Assembly (NCBI GenBank): GCA_040386935.1
Contig: JAZKEQ010000026.1
Coordinates: forward strand, 19,725-83,724
From: JABMMZ01 sp040386935
GTDB taxonomy: Bacteria; Bacteroidota; Bacteroidia; NS11-12g; UBA955
Length of the DNA stretch: 64,000 nt
Direction: 5' to 3'
This document shows positions 52,101 through 60,072 of this stretch, piece by piece. Within the stretch, counting starts at the first letter, position 1, and the number at the start of each line of letters is the position of its first letter. The position numbers were made by a program, and so were the translations under genes. The notes beneath the pieces are model-generated. The model made no database searches. It was not told where the DNA came from and worked only from the letters and a program-made list of their open reading frames with translations.

Positions 52101-54735
52101 ATGTAGAGATAGTTCGCCTATAGCTATCACTGTTCATCCACGTCCTGATGCCCGGTTTGCGTTGAGTGCTTTGAGCGGATGTGCCCCCCTGTCGGTGTTG
52201 GCAAGTAATAAGTCGCTGTCGTTCGATGGCGGGCCTTTAAGTTACAATTGGAATTTTGGCAATGGTGTTATTTCTTCGAATGCCGATGATTCTACGGTTT
52301 TTACAAACACCACAAATGCGGATAAGCCGTATACAGTTACCTTAAAAGCAACCAGTCAATACGGTTGTTCGGATACTGCAGTGCAGTCCATTACAGTTCA
52401 TCCTAAACCTGTTACAGCATTTAATTTGTCGGCTACCAAAGCCTGTGCACCCATGTTATTAAAAGTAACAGATGCATCAGTCAATGGCGTTGACCATTAT
52501 TGGGGTACTTCTGAAATACTTACAAAAGGTAGTGCAACAGAAAACATGGTGTTGCCCGGTTTGAAATTATTTGATTCCCTTTATGCCATACATCATGTAG
52601 TGGTTTCAGCTAAAGGCTGTGTGGGCGATACTGTTGTAAAACAAGTAATGGTAATGGGCCGACCACAGGCCACTTTCGCATTCGGTAAGGATTCATTGTG
52701 CGGCAAAGAGAATGTCATACTCTATAATAATTCATTAGGGGGTTACAGATATATCTGGTCGTTTGGCGATGGTACCAATTCTGTACAAGCCAATCCTACT
52801 CACAAGTATGCTTTCAATAGTACTGCCGGTCGCGACACTACTTTTTTTGTTATTCTTCAGGTGGCCTCGGCTTCGGGTTGCAGAGATACCATTGCAGAAG
52901 CCATTTATTTGGTAGGTCAACCGAAAGAAACAATTGCCTTAGATAAAAAATTTGGGTGTACTGATTTGGCTGTTACGATGTCTCACAGCTCTCAGCGTTT
53001 TAAAACACTTTACTGGGACCTCGGTGACAATACAAGGGTATACGACAGTACCTCACTGACCCATGTGTATGTGAATACTTACGATAACATGACGTTTCAA
53101 CCAAAAATAGCTTTGTATCGTCAGCGTTTTAATTGTAAAGATACAACTACAGCTTCGGTGATGGTGTATCCTAAACCATTGGCTGAATTTAAAGCACAGC
53201 GCAATGATCCCTGCGATGCCGGTGTTTATCAGTTCATCAATAAATCTAAAAACAACCAGACCAATGAATGGACAATAGACAACAATGTTTACTATTCCAT
53301 TGCAGGGTTTAACAAAATACTTCAAGCAGCTAAAGACAAGGATACTTTTTACAATGTTCAATTGGTCATTAAAAACAGTTATGGTTGCTTAGACAGCGTT
53401 TCAGAAATTGTAAGAGTAAAACCTAAAATCAGTATTTCGTTTGAACAAAAAACAACTATTGCCTGTGAAAAAGGAACTGTTGCTTTCACCAATACTTCGG
53501 TTAATTCTGTTCGTTCTTTCTGGACCTTTGGCGATGGCGGTATGTCCAATGAAATGAATCCTGAGTACATCTACAATCGCTTCGGGTATTACAAAATCAT
53601 GCTATTTGGTTATGATAAAGATGGCTGTGTGGACAGCAGCGATGGCAGTGCTTTTTTTAATGTGCTCGAGAAGCCAAAAGCTGATTTCTCTTATTTGCCT
53701 GTTGCACCTAAGTTGCCTAATGCCTTGGTGAATTTTACTGCACAACCTACGATATCTTCAGCTAATGTAAATGCCCTGCGTTACGAATGGGATTTTGGTG
53801 ACAATACATTTCCGACAACCAATAAAGATCAAAAGGACCCTTCGCATTTGTACACTCAGGCCGGTAGTAAAGATGTTACTTTAAGAGTTTGGAATGCCAG
53901 TTGTATGGATGCCATTACAAAACCTATTTATATTGAAGATCCAAAACCTGTTGTTAATTTCACCCCTGATACACTTTCAGGTTGTGCCCCTTTAACAGTA
54001 AATTTCAGAAATCAAACTACCAATGTAATCACCTACCGCTGGGTATTTGGTGACGGTCAACCTGATTCGTACGAAAAGGAACCGACCCACATATTTGAAT
54101 ATCCGGGTGTATGGGATGTAACACTTATTGCCACAGGCAGTGGTGGTACAACAACCCGCACATACAAGTATTTAATTACTGTTTTTGAAAAACCATTTGT
54201 TGATTTTACAACCGACAATAGATTCATGCGTTTGCCAAATGCCGTGTTCAATCTTCAGAACAACAGCACCAATACTGTTAGAAATAATTGGGCGGTGTAC
54301 GACAGTATCGGTCAGTTAATGTTTGCCTCCACACAATTCGATATGTCTTTTGCAACCAATAATAGCGGTCGTTTTTCAGTGCGCCTGATAGGGGAGAGCC
54401 AGGATGGTTGTATCGATACAGCGTCTAAAATAAATTATTTAACCACCTTGGGTCAGAGCTTTGTGTTTACACCTACAGCTTTTACACCCAACGAAAATGG
54501 CAAGAATGATGGATTCATGCCTTCGCTCTACAATGTAAAACCGGAGCGTTATACTTTCAGTATATACAACAGATGGGGTGAGAAAGTATTCGAAACCACT
54601 GATATTACCGCATCCTGGGATGGTACTTTTAATGGGCAGCCTTGCGAGCAGGAAACCTATATATGGGCCCTCAGCGGATTTTACGAAAACAGCGATCCGT
54701 TTTCTTTTAGGGGAACTGTTACTTTGTTGCGATAG
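49180..54735 (+). CDS. Giant PKD-repeat surface protein, T9SS type B cargo
   Basis: An 1851-residue secreted protein: signal peptide (FLVFILAIQTTSAC), then about 18-20 PKD-like beta-sandwich repeats of 85-115 residues, most opening with a Cys motif of the form GCxPLxVxFxNxS and containing YxWxFGDG (examples near residues 340, 400, 500, 750, 830, 1010, 1580). The last about 90 residues form the gliding-motility-associated/CHU_C type B sorting domain (FTPTAFTPNENGKNDGF, YNRWGEKVFET, GTVTLLR). It should be exported by the T9SS and displayed or released as an adhesin. ATGs at 49180 and 49183 are both possible starts. Confidence 0.93.
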   Translation: MMRIDLLKFIYFLVFILAIQTTSACSVSPVFTYSVTHTCGLPNVVKVINTTTGTAANQFTYWWKVNNVTIDSVKGKDSAILLAQRTGANYIKLFVRDSSGCIDSSSAVTVTVTSNAKTIVDQSGNYSLSPSWTNCILYISDPDTFSIRFSSLDTLKQLKIFWGDGNSDLTGTDVNPNTVKQHQYNSLGIFTVKIVTNNNGCTDTVYGTVNNQRQPTAGIVGPPSGSNRGCVPHALRIVNNSYNISNSTTFEIDWGVGPLQTLPASAYQDTLYHLYKQGVCGASIKITARNVCGNSVATWNPIDISDKDKAKWQVTTTCDPTKSYVFQNTSIDNYCLLPDIKEYFWDFGDGSTYGWTASKADQSHQYKKEGDYIVTLIVKNGCGSDTFKNKIKVIYTPKVGYKFTSNNGCKPLTVSVTDTSKGMNYTRLWSIVENGTTKTYSDSILSYTFTLPGKHSITLAVTNSCGTSSLVRTFTVTDKPDAKFDSIQNTCVPAQANFTNQSSSYFANPVYKWDFGDGTTSNLKSPAAKVYTTAGNYTIQLVVLDSCGTDTFRQVFTAYGLPKAGINSDTVTCTFDSLAFTNLSNNANKFQWNFGDGQTLLLGTTKTVKHAYTNTGSFTITLIAGSGAGCSDTTERIVLVKSGAKADFSIDRSYACAPALFKFTNQSIYAKDYFWYANNQLVSRAATLNDTTLANDSSVVNVKLVVTSNSSCRGDSITKIFFTPKNPQAIIGNRDSGCGPLQVVFVNQSVRHISSLWTLGNGTVSIQTQPAATYAAALQNDTMYVPKLVVSNWAGCKDSTVSVVKVFPQPKAQFSADKTDGCGPLIVAFTNQSKASKNTNLQYNWLFDDGSASTSVSPSHTFYASQTKDTFYKVALRVVSTNGCKDSVNHTIQLYPQPSIRFTADKTSGCALLGVNFQNNSTPNDTGDIDIMRFIWLSGNGETSATKHFNATYSDALQKDTVYEAVLIGITEHGCRDSSPIAITVHPRPDARFALSALSGCAPLSVLASNKSLSFDGGPLSYNWNFGNGVISSNADDSTVFTNTTNADKPYTVTLKATSQYGCSDTAVQSITVHPKPVTAFNLSATKACAPMLLKVTDASVNGVDHYWGTSEILTKGSATENMVLPGLKLFDSLYAIHHVVVSAKGCVGDTVVKQVMVMGRPQATFAFGKDSLCGKENVILYNNSLGGYRYIWSFGDGTNSVQANPTHKYAFNSTAGRDTTFFVILQVASASGCRDTIAEAIYLVGQPKETIALDKKFGCTDLAVTMSHSSQRFKTLYWDLGDNTRVYDSTSLTHVYVNTYDNMTFQPKIALYRQRFNCKDTTTASVMVYPKPLAEFKAQRNDPCDAGVYQFINKSKNNQTNEWTIDNNVYYSIAGFNKILQAAKDKDTFYNVQLVIKNSYGCLDSVSEIVRVKPKISISFEQKTTIACEKGTVAFTNTSVNSVRSFWTFGDGGMSNEMNPEYIYNRFGYYKIMLFGYDKDGCVDSSDGSAFFNVLEKPKADFSYLPVAPKLPNALVNFTAQPTISSANVNALRYEWDFGDNTFPTTNKDQKDPSHLYTQAGSKDVTLRVWNASCMDAITKPIYIEDPKPVVNFTPDTLSGCAPLTVNFRNQTTNVITYRWVFGDGQPDSYEKEPTHIFEYPGVWDVTLIATGSGGTTTRTYKYLITVFEKPFVDFTTDNRFMRLPNAVFNLQNNSTNTVRNNWAVYDSIGQLMFASTQFDMSFATNNSGRFSVRLIGESQDGCIDTASKINYLTTLGQSFVFTPTAFTPNENGKNDGFMPSLYNVKPERYTFSIYNRWGEKVFETTDITASWDGTFNGQPCEQETYIWALSGFYENSDPFSFRGTVTLLR

Positions 54736-54753
54736 TTTATTAAAATAAATTTG
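54724..54753 (+). promoter_or_regulatory. Promoter of the LytTR regulator inside the adhesin 3' end
   Basis: TTG (54724-54726), exactly 19 bp, and TAAATTTG (54746-54753). A second TAGATTTG box follows immediately (54754-54761). It begins within the last codons of the adhesin gene and would allow separate expression of the regulator starting at 54786. Confidence 0.7.
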
Positions 54754-54785
54754 TAGATTTGTAAGACTAAAGTCTAAGAAAGAAC

Positions 54786-55550
54786 ATGCAATATAAAATA
54801 CTGATTGTTGAAGATGAACCGCTTTCGGCCGGAAGGCTCCAGAAATTAATTGAGAACTGCGGAGACGAATACGAAGTAGTGAAGATTGCTGATAGCATTG
54901 AAGATGCTACTAATTGGCTGAAAACAAACGAGCCCGATCTCGGATTGTTTGATATTCAAATTGCCGATGGGCTGTCGTTTGAAATTCTCCGTAATATCAA
55001 TTTCAATTTACCGGTTATCTTTATTACCGCCTATGGACACCACGCCCTACAGGCTTTAAAAATGAATGCCATCGATTATCTGTTAAAACCTGTTAAAGAC
55101 CAGGAATTGAAAGATGCACTCGAGAAATTCAAAAAACAAAAACTGATTATTTCTGAAAGCAAGTTATATCATCTGATGAACAGCATTGGCGGTATGGCGC
55201 AGCCTAAATACATTGAGCGTTTCCGTATTAACCTGGGCATGCAGATAAAAGTAATCCAAACAGATGAAATAGCGTATTTCTACATTTGGAATAAAGGCGT
55301 TTATCTGATGACCAATAACAGCGAGAAATATTTGCTCGATATGAATTTAGATGAGATTGAAAACATTGTCAATCCATCCAAATATTTCAGAATCAATCGC
55401 CAGTTTATCATCGGCCTTAGCTCCATTGAAAAAATGGTGAACTACAGCAAGTCGAGGGTGAAGATTACCCTGAAGCCCGAAGCACCACTCGAAAGCATTA
55501 CAAGTGTAGAGCGTTCAGGTGAATTCAAAAAATGGCTGTCGGGATTGTAG
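54786..55550 (+). CDS. LytTR-family response regulator
   Basis: A 254-residue regulator. The receiver domain (1-120) has the acidic pocket EDE (9-11), the phosphoacceptor D56 in LGLFDIQIADG, T81 and K101 in YLLKPVKD. The LytTR DNA-binding domain spans about 150-252 (RFRINLGMQIKVIQTDEIAYFY, NKGVYLMTNN, FRINRQFIIGLSSIEKM). It is the probable partner of the LytS-type kinase encoded 5.7 kb upstream and may control the adhesin gene lying between them; that link is inferred from gene order. Confidence 0.93.
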   Translation: MQYKILIVEDEPLSAGRLQKLIENCGDEYEVVKIADSIEDATNWLKTNEPDLGLFDIQIADGLSFEILRNINFNLPVIFITAYGHHALQALKMNAIDYLLKPVKDQELKDALEKFKKQKLIISESKLYHLMNSIGGMAQPKYIERFRINLGMQIKVIQTDEIAYFYIWNKGVYLMTNNSEKYLLDMNLDEIENIVNPSKYFRINRQFIIGLSSIEKMVNYSKSRVKITLKPEAPLESITSVERSGEFKKWLSGL

Positions 55551-55561
55551 TGAAATAAAAA

Positions 55562-55589
55562 AAGACAACTGCATTACTACAGTTGCCTT
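55562..55589 (-). terminator. Terminator between lytTR and the DinB gene
   Basis: CAACTG (55566-55571) pairs with CAGTTG (55580-55585) around an 8-nt loop, with further AAG/CTT pairs outside. Read leftwards it ends in a run of seven T, so it mainly serves the DinB gene; it could also stop lytTR transcription. Confidence 0.7.
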
Positions 55590-55608
55590 CTTACTCAAAG
55601 TTTAATTT

Positions 55609-56130
55609 TTAAAAACTCATATCATCAGCACTTGGACCGTAGCTGCCCGGGATAGGTATATCCAGCAATCTCAGGAATACACCTAATTGTGCACGGTGGT
55701 GAACGATTTGGCAATAGGTCATTCTGATGACTTCAGCTTTGCTTGATACACTGTAAATGGTTTCACCGCTGCGCAAGGTCCAGTTTTGTGCCATCACAGT
55801 TTCATTGGTTTCTGCTAAGTGTTTGCGACCATCAACCAGACATTTTTCAAAGTAAGCCAACAGGTCAGTCGTATTGTTAATTTCTACCTGCTTGTAAGGG
55901 TTGGCCTGAAAATCAAGTTCGTCTGTTGTTAATGCCATCATTACCCAGTTAGGGAGTTCGGCAATGTGGGTGGCAAGAGAACGAATGTTCATGCTTTTAG
56001 AGTGGGGTCTCCAGTCGTACTTGTCGTTAGGTACAACTGATAACATTTTTCTGGTGGTAGCAGCTTCCAGTTCCAGTTCTTTCAATAGTGCTTGAATGTT
56101 GCTCATTTGGGATGTATTTGAATTGTTCAT
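55609..56130 (-). CDS. DinB-family protein
   Basis: A 173-residue four-helix-bundle protein of the DinB/YfiT superfamily. The metal-binding His triad is suggested by RSLATHIAELPNW and the late VHHRAQLGVFLRLL; WRPHSKSMNIRSL is typical. Members are thiol-dependent metal-binding enzymes or of unknown role. The ATG at 56130 is preferred over TTG at 56142. A WYL regulator gene lies 50 bp upstream on the same strand. Confidence 0.87.
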   Translation of the reverse strand: MNNSNTSQMSNIQALLKELELEAATTRKMLSVVPNDKYDWRPHSKSMNIRSLATHIAELPNWVMMALTTDELDFQANPYKQVEINNTTDLLAYFEKCLVDGRKHLAETNETVMAQNWTLRSGETIYSVSSKAEVIRMTYCQIVHHRAQLGVFLRLLDIPIPGSYGPSADDMSF

Positions 56131-56180
56131 GATACAAAACAAATACCCCGTGATGACAGCAGTATGTCAGTAGTAAAAAA

Positions 56181-57128
56181 CTATTTTAAATTTTTCTGTA
56201 AATTTTCTAAATGCGTCCTCACCATCACTTTTAATTCAGGTGGACTAAGTATATGTCCTCTGTCGCCAAACATCATGTACCAGCGCGAAAAACCCTCCAA
56301 TGACCCTGTTAAAAATATCATCTCACAGTGATCAGTGAATTCTTTCTCGCTGATGAAACCGTTGTAATATTTTTGTTCGCCAAAATATTTCATAATGTCT
56401 CTGGGCACATCAATAACCACCTCATGCACTTCTTTTTCTTTGGCCAATGTTTTCAGAAAATTTTGAAGCGGAGGATGGGTTTTACTGTACGATTTATTGG
56501 TTCTAAAAATATTGCGAATACGGTCGAGTCTGAAATCTCTGTAGTCGTTGCGCAACTGGCAATACCCAATGAGGTGCCAGTGATTGAAACTGTAAAAAAT
56601 ACCCAGCGGTTCTACATGTCTTTCTGTTTCCTGTTGTGAGTGGTTTGCAAAGTATTGGATGGATAATACCGATTGGTCAGTAATGCTTCTTAAAATGATG
56701 GGAATATGATTGGTCGTTTTGTTATTGACCGGCAGATAAGGATTGTTGAGCACTTCAATGTGCTGGTCAATTTTTTCAAGATAGTCCTTCTCAGTAGTTT
56801 TAAGCACCGCTTTTACTTTATACAGGGCCGATCTGTAACTTTCGGCTACGGCATCATCCGTCATTTTTTCTATCAGTTTTTCTGCAGTCAGAAAGGCTGT
56901 TGCTTCTTCGAGGGTAAACATAACAGGCGGTAAGCGGTAGCCTTCCATCAGTGAATAGCCGATGCCCGCTTCACCAACAATGGGTACACCGGCTTCTTCA
57001 AGTGTTCTAATGTCCCTGTATATGGTTCTGAGACTGACAGTGAATCTGTCGGCTAAATCCTGTGCTTTCACAACCCTGCGCGATTGCAGTTGAATAAGCA
57101 TAGCGGTAACACGGTCGATGCGGTTCAT
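56181..57128 (-). CDS. YafY-type HTH/WYL transcriptional regulator
   Basis: A 315-residue regulator with an N-terminal HTH_11 domain (RVTAMLIQLQSRRVVKAQDL, VSLRTIYRDIRTLEEAGVPI) followed by a WYL domain (about 135-220; LSIQYFANHSQQETERHVEP, YSFNHWHLIGYCQLRNDYRDFRLDRI) and a WCX-like C-terminus. The WYL domain usually binds a ligand or nucleic acid. The ATG at 57128 is preferred to TTG at 57137. It likely controls its own unit, including the DinB gene. Confidence 0.92.
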   Translation of the reverse strand: MNRIDRVTAMLIQLQSRRVVKAQDLADRFTVSLRTIYRDIRTLEEAGVPIVGEAGIGYSLMEGYRLPPVMFTLEEATAFLTAEKLIEKMTDDAVAESYRSALYKVKAVLKTTEKDYLEKIDQHIEVLNNPYLPVNNKTTNHIPIILRSITDQSVLSIQYFANHSQQETERHVEPLGIFYSFNHWHLIGYCQLRNDYRDFRLDRIRNIFRTNKSYSKTHPPLQNFLKTLAKEKEVHEVVIDVPRDIMKYFGEQKYYNGFISEKEFTDHCEMIFLTGSLEGFSRWYMMFGDRGHILSPPELKVMVRTHLENLQKNLK

Positions 57129-57163
57129 GCCCGACAAAAGTAATCAAAAACCCAATGGGTGAG

Positions 57164-57799
57164 TTAATAGGTGTGACCGTATTTCAGAATTGTATTACCC
57201 AGCAATACCCAGCTAATGCCGAAGAACAGAGAAAATACGATGTGCAGCATTTGTGAGGCACCGCCTGAAAAAAGAGTCATAACGGCCATACCTGTGCAGG
57301 CCACTACCATAATGGTGCCGATGTAACTTGGCAGTTTTTTACTTTTAATCAATGCAAAGCCTGTCATGGTCCAGCCCCATAGCCATAGGAACACCGCACT
57401 GTAAAAGAATACTTGCATTTTATTGAGCGAAGCGCCCAGCAAATTAATGTCCATCAGCGGCATTTCCATTGCGGAATCTGTAGGCAATTCTGATAACACA
57501 AAAACCTCAATGATGACAATGGCAACACTCCACACACTGCCCACTATTCCTACAATGTAGGCAATACAGTTAAAGAGCGAAGCCTCTTCTTTCAGAAAAC
57601 TGTAAATACCCACTAGACCAATGGTGCTAAGTGTAAATGCGATGAGTAATGCAAGGTGAATGGGACTCCATAAATCTGACAGCACACTTCCGGGTATAAA
57701 CCTGGACGGATGGAAACTGAGTGCAACTGCTGCAATGAAACCCGCGATAATTAGGCTGCAACCCCCTATGGATTGATAAGCCTGGCCAAAGTTTTTCAT
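57164..57799 (-). CDS. Six-helix membrane protein of unknown function
   Basis: A 211-residue integral membrane protein with about six hydrophobic helices (for example GGCSLIIAGFIAAVALSF, IHLALLIAFTLSTIGLVGIY, YIVGIVGSVWSVAIVIIEV, FYSAVFLWLWGWTMTGFAL, IGTIMVVACTGMAVMTLF and MLHIVFSLFFGISWVLLG). It has no recognisable motif. It ends 35 bp before the WYL gene start, so it may lead that operon. The 233 bp upstream (57800-58032) hold nothing I can support. Confidence 0.75.
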   Translation of the reverse strand: MKNFGQAYQSIGGCSLIIAGFIAAVALSFHPSRFIPGSVLSDLWSPIHLALLIAFTLSTIGLVGIYSFLKEEASLFNCIAYIVGIVGSVWSVAIVIIEVFVLSELPTDSAMEMPLMDINLLGASLNKMQVFFYSAVFLWLWGWTMTGFALIKSKKLPSYIGTIMVVACTGMAVMTLFSGGASQMLHIVFSLFFGISWVLLGNTILKYGHTY

Positions 57800-58032
57800 A
57801 TAATTGATTGATTTTTTTAAGAAACCAAACCCTACTCAGAAAATCAGAAGAACATACTCAAATATACAATAAAAATGATATTTCATCCAAATATTTAAAG
57901 CTGAACGGGAATATATGGAGGGGAGAGGGGTGCTTATTTAGAAAAGAGAAAGTTTATCTTACAAAATTCACCATTCTTATCAGCCATCAAATTCAAATCT
58001 TTGATATGTTAATAAAACAGTACAATGTCTGA

Positions 58033-59565
58033 TTACATATTTTTTGAAGCCCTGTATACCACCGTATGTATTCTTTCATCTAGTTCCTCGGCAGAACTCT
58101 TCAACATTCCAAGAAGTTGTTTTGATTCTGTTTCAGTCAATGTGTCGCCTAATAAGAGGTCATCTACAATAGAAATAATTTTTACAACGGGCGATCTGAG
58201 TTGGTGCGATTGGAATTGTGATATTTCACGCATGCTGAGCTTGTGTTTGCGATACCGGGTGGTATACACATTGTATATAAAAGCTAACACTACAATTAAA
58301 AGCGCAATTATTAATATTAGTATTACCCTTGCATTGCCTTGTCTTTTTTCTTTTGATTTGGCTAAGTCGTTTTCCAATTTCGCCAGCCGTAGTTCAGCAT
58401 CTTTTTTCAATACCTCTTTATTGGCTTCCAGTTTTGCAATTTTTATTGAATTGTCTTTCGAATATATTGAGTCTTTTAATTCGTGGCCGCGTCTTAATAC
58501 TTTATAGGCCAATTCATAATCAGTGCCTTCTAAAATTAGAGCCTCTACCAGTTTTTCGGAAAACTCTATTTGCGGTGGTGTAAAATTAAGTACTGCGCAA
58601 AGTTCGTAACCGTTTCTTAAATACGACACTGCATGCTTTAAATCAGCGACTGAGCCTGATGATTTGTAAAGCTCCAAATGGGTTTCGCCAATATTGCCAT
58701 AATCTATGGCTAATGCATGCCTGCTATCTATTAGTTTACTGTAGCGTATGGCCTCATTTTGATAGTACAGGGCCGAAGTAAAATCTTTTTTATGAAAATA
58801 GCTGATACCCAAATTGGCATATACTATTTGAACAGAATGGATTCGGTTTAAATTTTTATTTATTTTTAATGCCTCTAGTAGAGTAACTATGGCACTGTCG
58901 TAAGCGCCAAATTTATCGAGTATAATAGCGAAATTGGTCATATTGCGGGCTATGCCAATGCTGTCATTTTGCTGCGCATATATTTTGCGGGCTTTAAGGT
59001 AGTAGGCTTTCGATTTATTAAAATCTTTTAAATCTAAATAGATAGCGCCAATATTTTCAAGAATTATGGCTTTGGTCGGATAGTTTTTTAATTTATCCTG
59101 AATTTCTAATGCCTCTGTTGATACTTTTATAGCGCCCAAATAATTGCCGGTATTTTTAAGTACAATACTTAAATTTGAAAGAACACCCGACTGGGCCTGT
59201 AAATCTTTAATTTGTTTAAATTTATAAAGCGCCTTGTTGTAATACAATATGGCACTGTCAAATTCCGATAAGGTATTGTAATTTACCGCTATTTCGTTGC
59301 AGGCCAGGGCTACGCCCTTATGCCAATTTGCTTTGTAGGCCATGTCAAGCGCTATTTTAGCCAGGCTTAGTCCCACTTCAGGTTGTGTGTGCGAAAGTTC
59401 AAATGCTTTGTAATCCAAACATTTTATACGTTCGGTATCGCTACTCATTTTCATGCATTTAAAATACAGCGAATCTCTAAGTGAAGCCGATTTTAAAATG
59501 GAAGAATTAAAATAAAAAGATAATACCAATACACCTCCAAAGGTTGTAAAGTAATTGAATTTCAT
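58033..59565 (-). CDS. TPR protein with a histidine-kinase dimerisation domain only
   Basis: A 510-residue protein: signal or anchor segment (YFTTFGGVLVLSFYF), about seven TPR repeats (about 50-350; e.g. SAILYYNKALYKFKQIKDL, KAIILENIGAIYLDLKDFNK), a coiled-coil helix (about 370-405), one transmembrane helix (about 410-435; VILILIIALLIVVLAFIY) and a short cytoplasmic part with SQFQSHQLRSPVVKIISIVD, which resembles the HisKA phosphoacceptor helix (SHQLRSP). The protein ends 55 residues later (stop at 58033) with no ATPase domain. The sequence shows no frameshift, so this is probably its natural form. Confidence 0.8.
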   Translation of the reverse strand: MKFNYFTTFGGVLVLSFYFNSSILKSASLRDSLYFKCMKMSSDTERIKCLDYKAFELSHTQPEVGLSLAKIALDMAYKANWHKGVALACNEIAVNYNTLSEFDSAILYYNKALYKFKQIKDLQAQSGVLSNLSIVLKNTGNYLGAIKVSTEALEIQDKLKNYPTKAIILENIGAIYLDLKDFNKSKAYYLKARKIYAQQNDSIGIARNMTNFAIILDKFGAYDSAIVTLLEALKINKNLNRIHSVQIVYANLGISYFHKKDFTSALYYQNEAIRYSKLIDSRHALAIDYGNIGETHLELYKSSGSVADLKHAVSYLRNGYELCAVLNFTPPQIEFSEKLVEALILEGTDYELAYKVLRRGHELKDSIYSKDNSIKIAKLEANKEVLKKDAELRLAKLENDLAKSKEKRQGNARVILILIIALLIVVLAFIYNVYTTRYRKHKLSMREISQFQSHQLRSPVVKIISIVDDLLLGDTLTETESKQLLGMLKSSAEELDERIHTVVYRASKNM

Positions 59566-59682
59566 AAGCCTATAAGTTTATTCAAAAATACATATTTCTA
59601 TTAAATAACAGCTTTATTTTCAAAATAGTGCAGTTGGCGATTGGAGTGCCTATTTTAAATAGAATTATTATTTAAGCCTTAA

Positions 59683-59763
59683 CCTGCTATCCGCTATAGT
59701 GTGCAGTCGGCTTGCCTGTATTTGTCCCGGCTATCCGGGATCGGGGGCATGGGGTACAAATAC
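59683..59763. repeat. Structured intergenic element with nested inverted repeats
   Basis: CCTGCTATCCGCTATAG opens the element. The outer arms GTATTTGT (59718-59725) and ACAAATAC (59756-59763) pair, and inside them TCCCGG/CCGGGA (59725-59730, 59735-59740) forms a second stem. G-rich text (GGGATCGGGGGCATGGGG) is unlike the AT-rich flanks. It lies in the 507-bp gap 59566-60072, which has no supported gene; see also 59904-60050. Confidence 0.5.
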
Positions 59764-59903
59764 GTTCCAATACTTGTAGATACTTGTTTTTAAAGAAAGC
59801 ATTTATATCTGTAGTGGGTCTATCAAAAGTGATATTGGGGTATATCAATTTTATTTAAGATATTTATTTAGTTTGTTAACTATTGTTTTAGTTTACGTTT
59901 CGT

Positions 59904-60050
59904 GGCTAACGTTTTGAGGGTTTAAGAAGCTGGCGATTTCAGAGCACAAAACTGTCAACCAGCACGAAAGTTTGATTGGAAAATTGAACTTCAATTAACC
60001 ACTGAGTCGTCAAATTCTTGTAGGGTGATGTTACAAGCGGCCCTTCTGCC
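59904..60050 (-). repeat. About 147-bp intergenic element bordered by TAAC/GTTA motifs, with GGCAGAAGG end
   Basis: It runs from GGCTAACGTTTTG (59904-59916) to GTTACAAGC (60030-60038) and CCTTCTGCC (60042-60050; GGCAGAAGG on the minus strand). The last motif is shared with the hairpin repeats at 6151-6198 and 63152-63206. The interior (GAGCACAAAACTGTCAACC..., CAATTAACCACTGA) resembles intergenic elements that I recall from other Bacteroidota. It lies 22 bp beyond the end of the helicase gene. Confidence 0.45.
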
Positions 60051-60072
60051 TTTTATTGATGGATAGTTATAG

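Noticed and set aside
57808..58032. 74-residue plus-strand frame between the membrane protein and the TPR gene
   Set aside because: No promoter, no motif and AT-driven composition; not supported as a gene.
60030..60050. Integron attC site
   Set aside because: The TAAC/GTTA borders are suggestive, but the full GTTRRRY and RYYYAAC boxes are not met and no integrase is in the window; kept only as a structured repeat.
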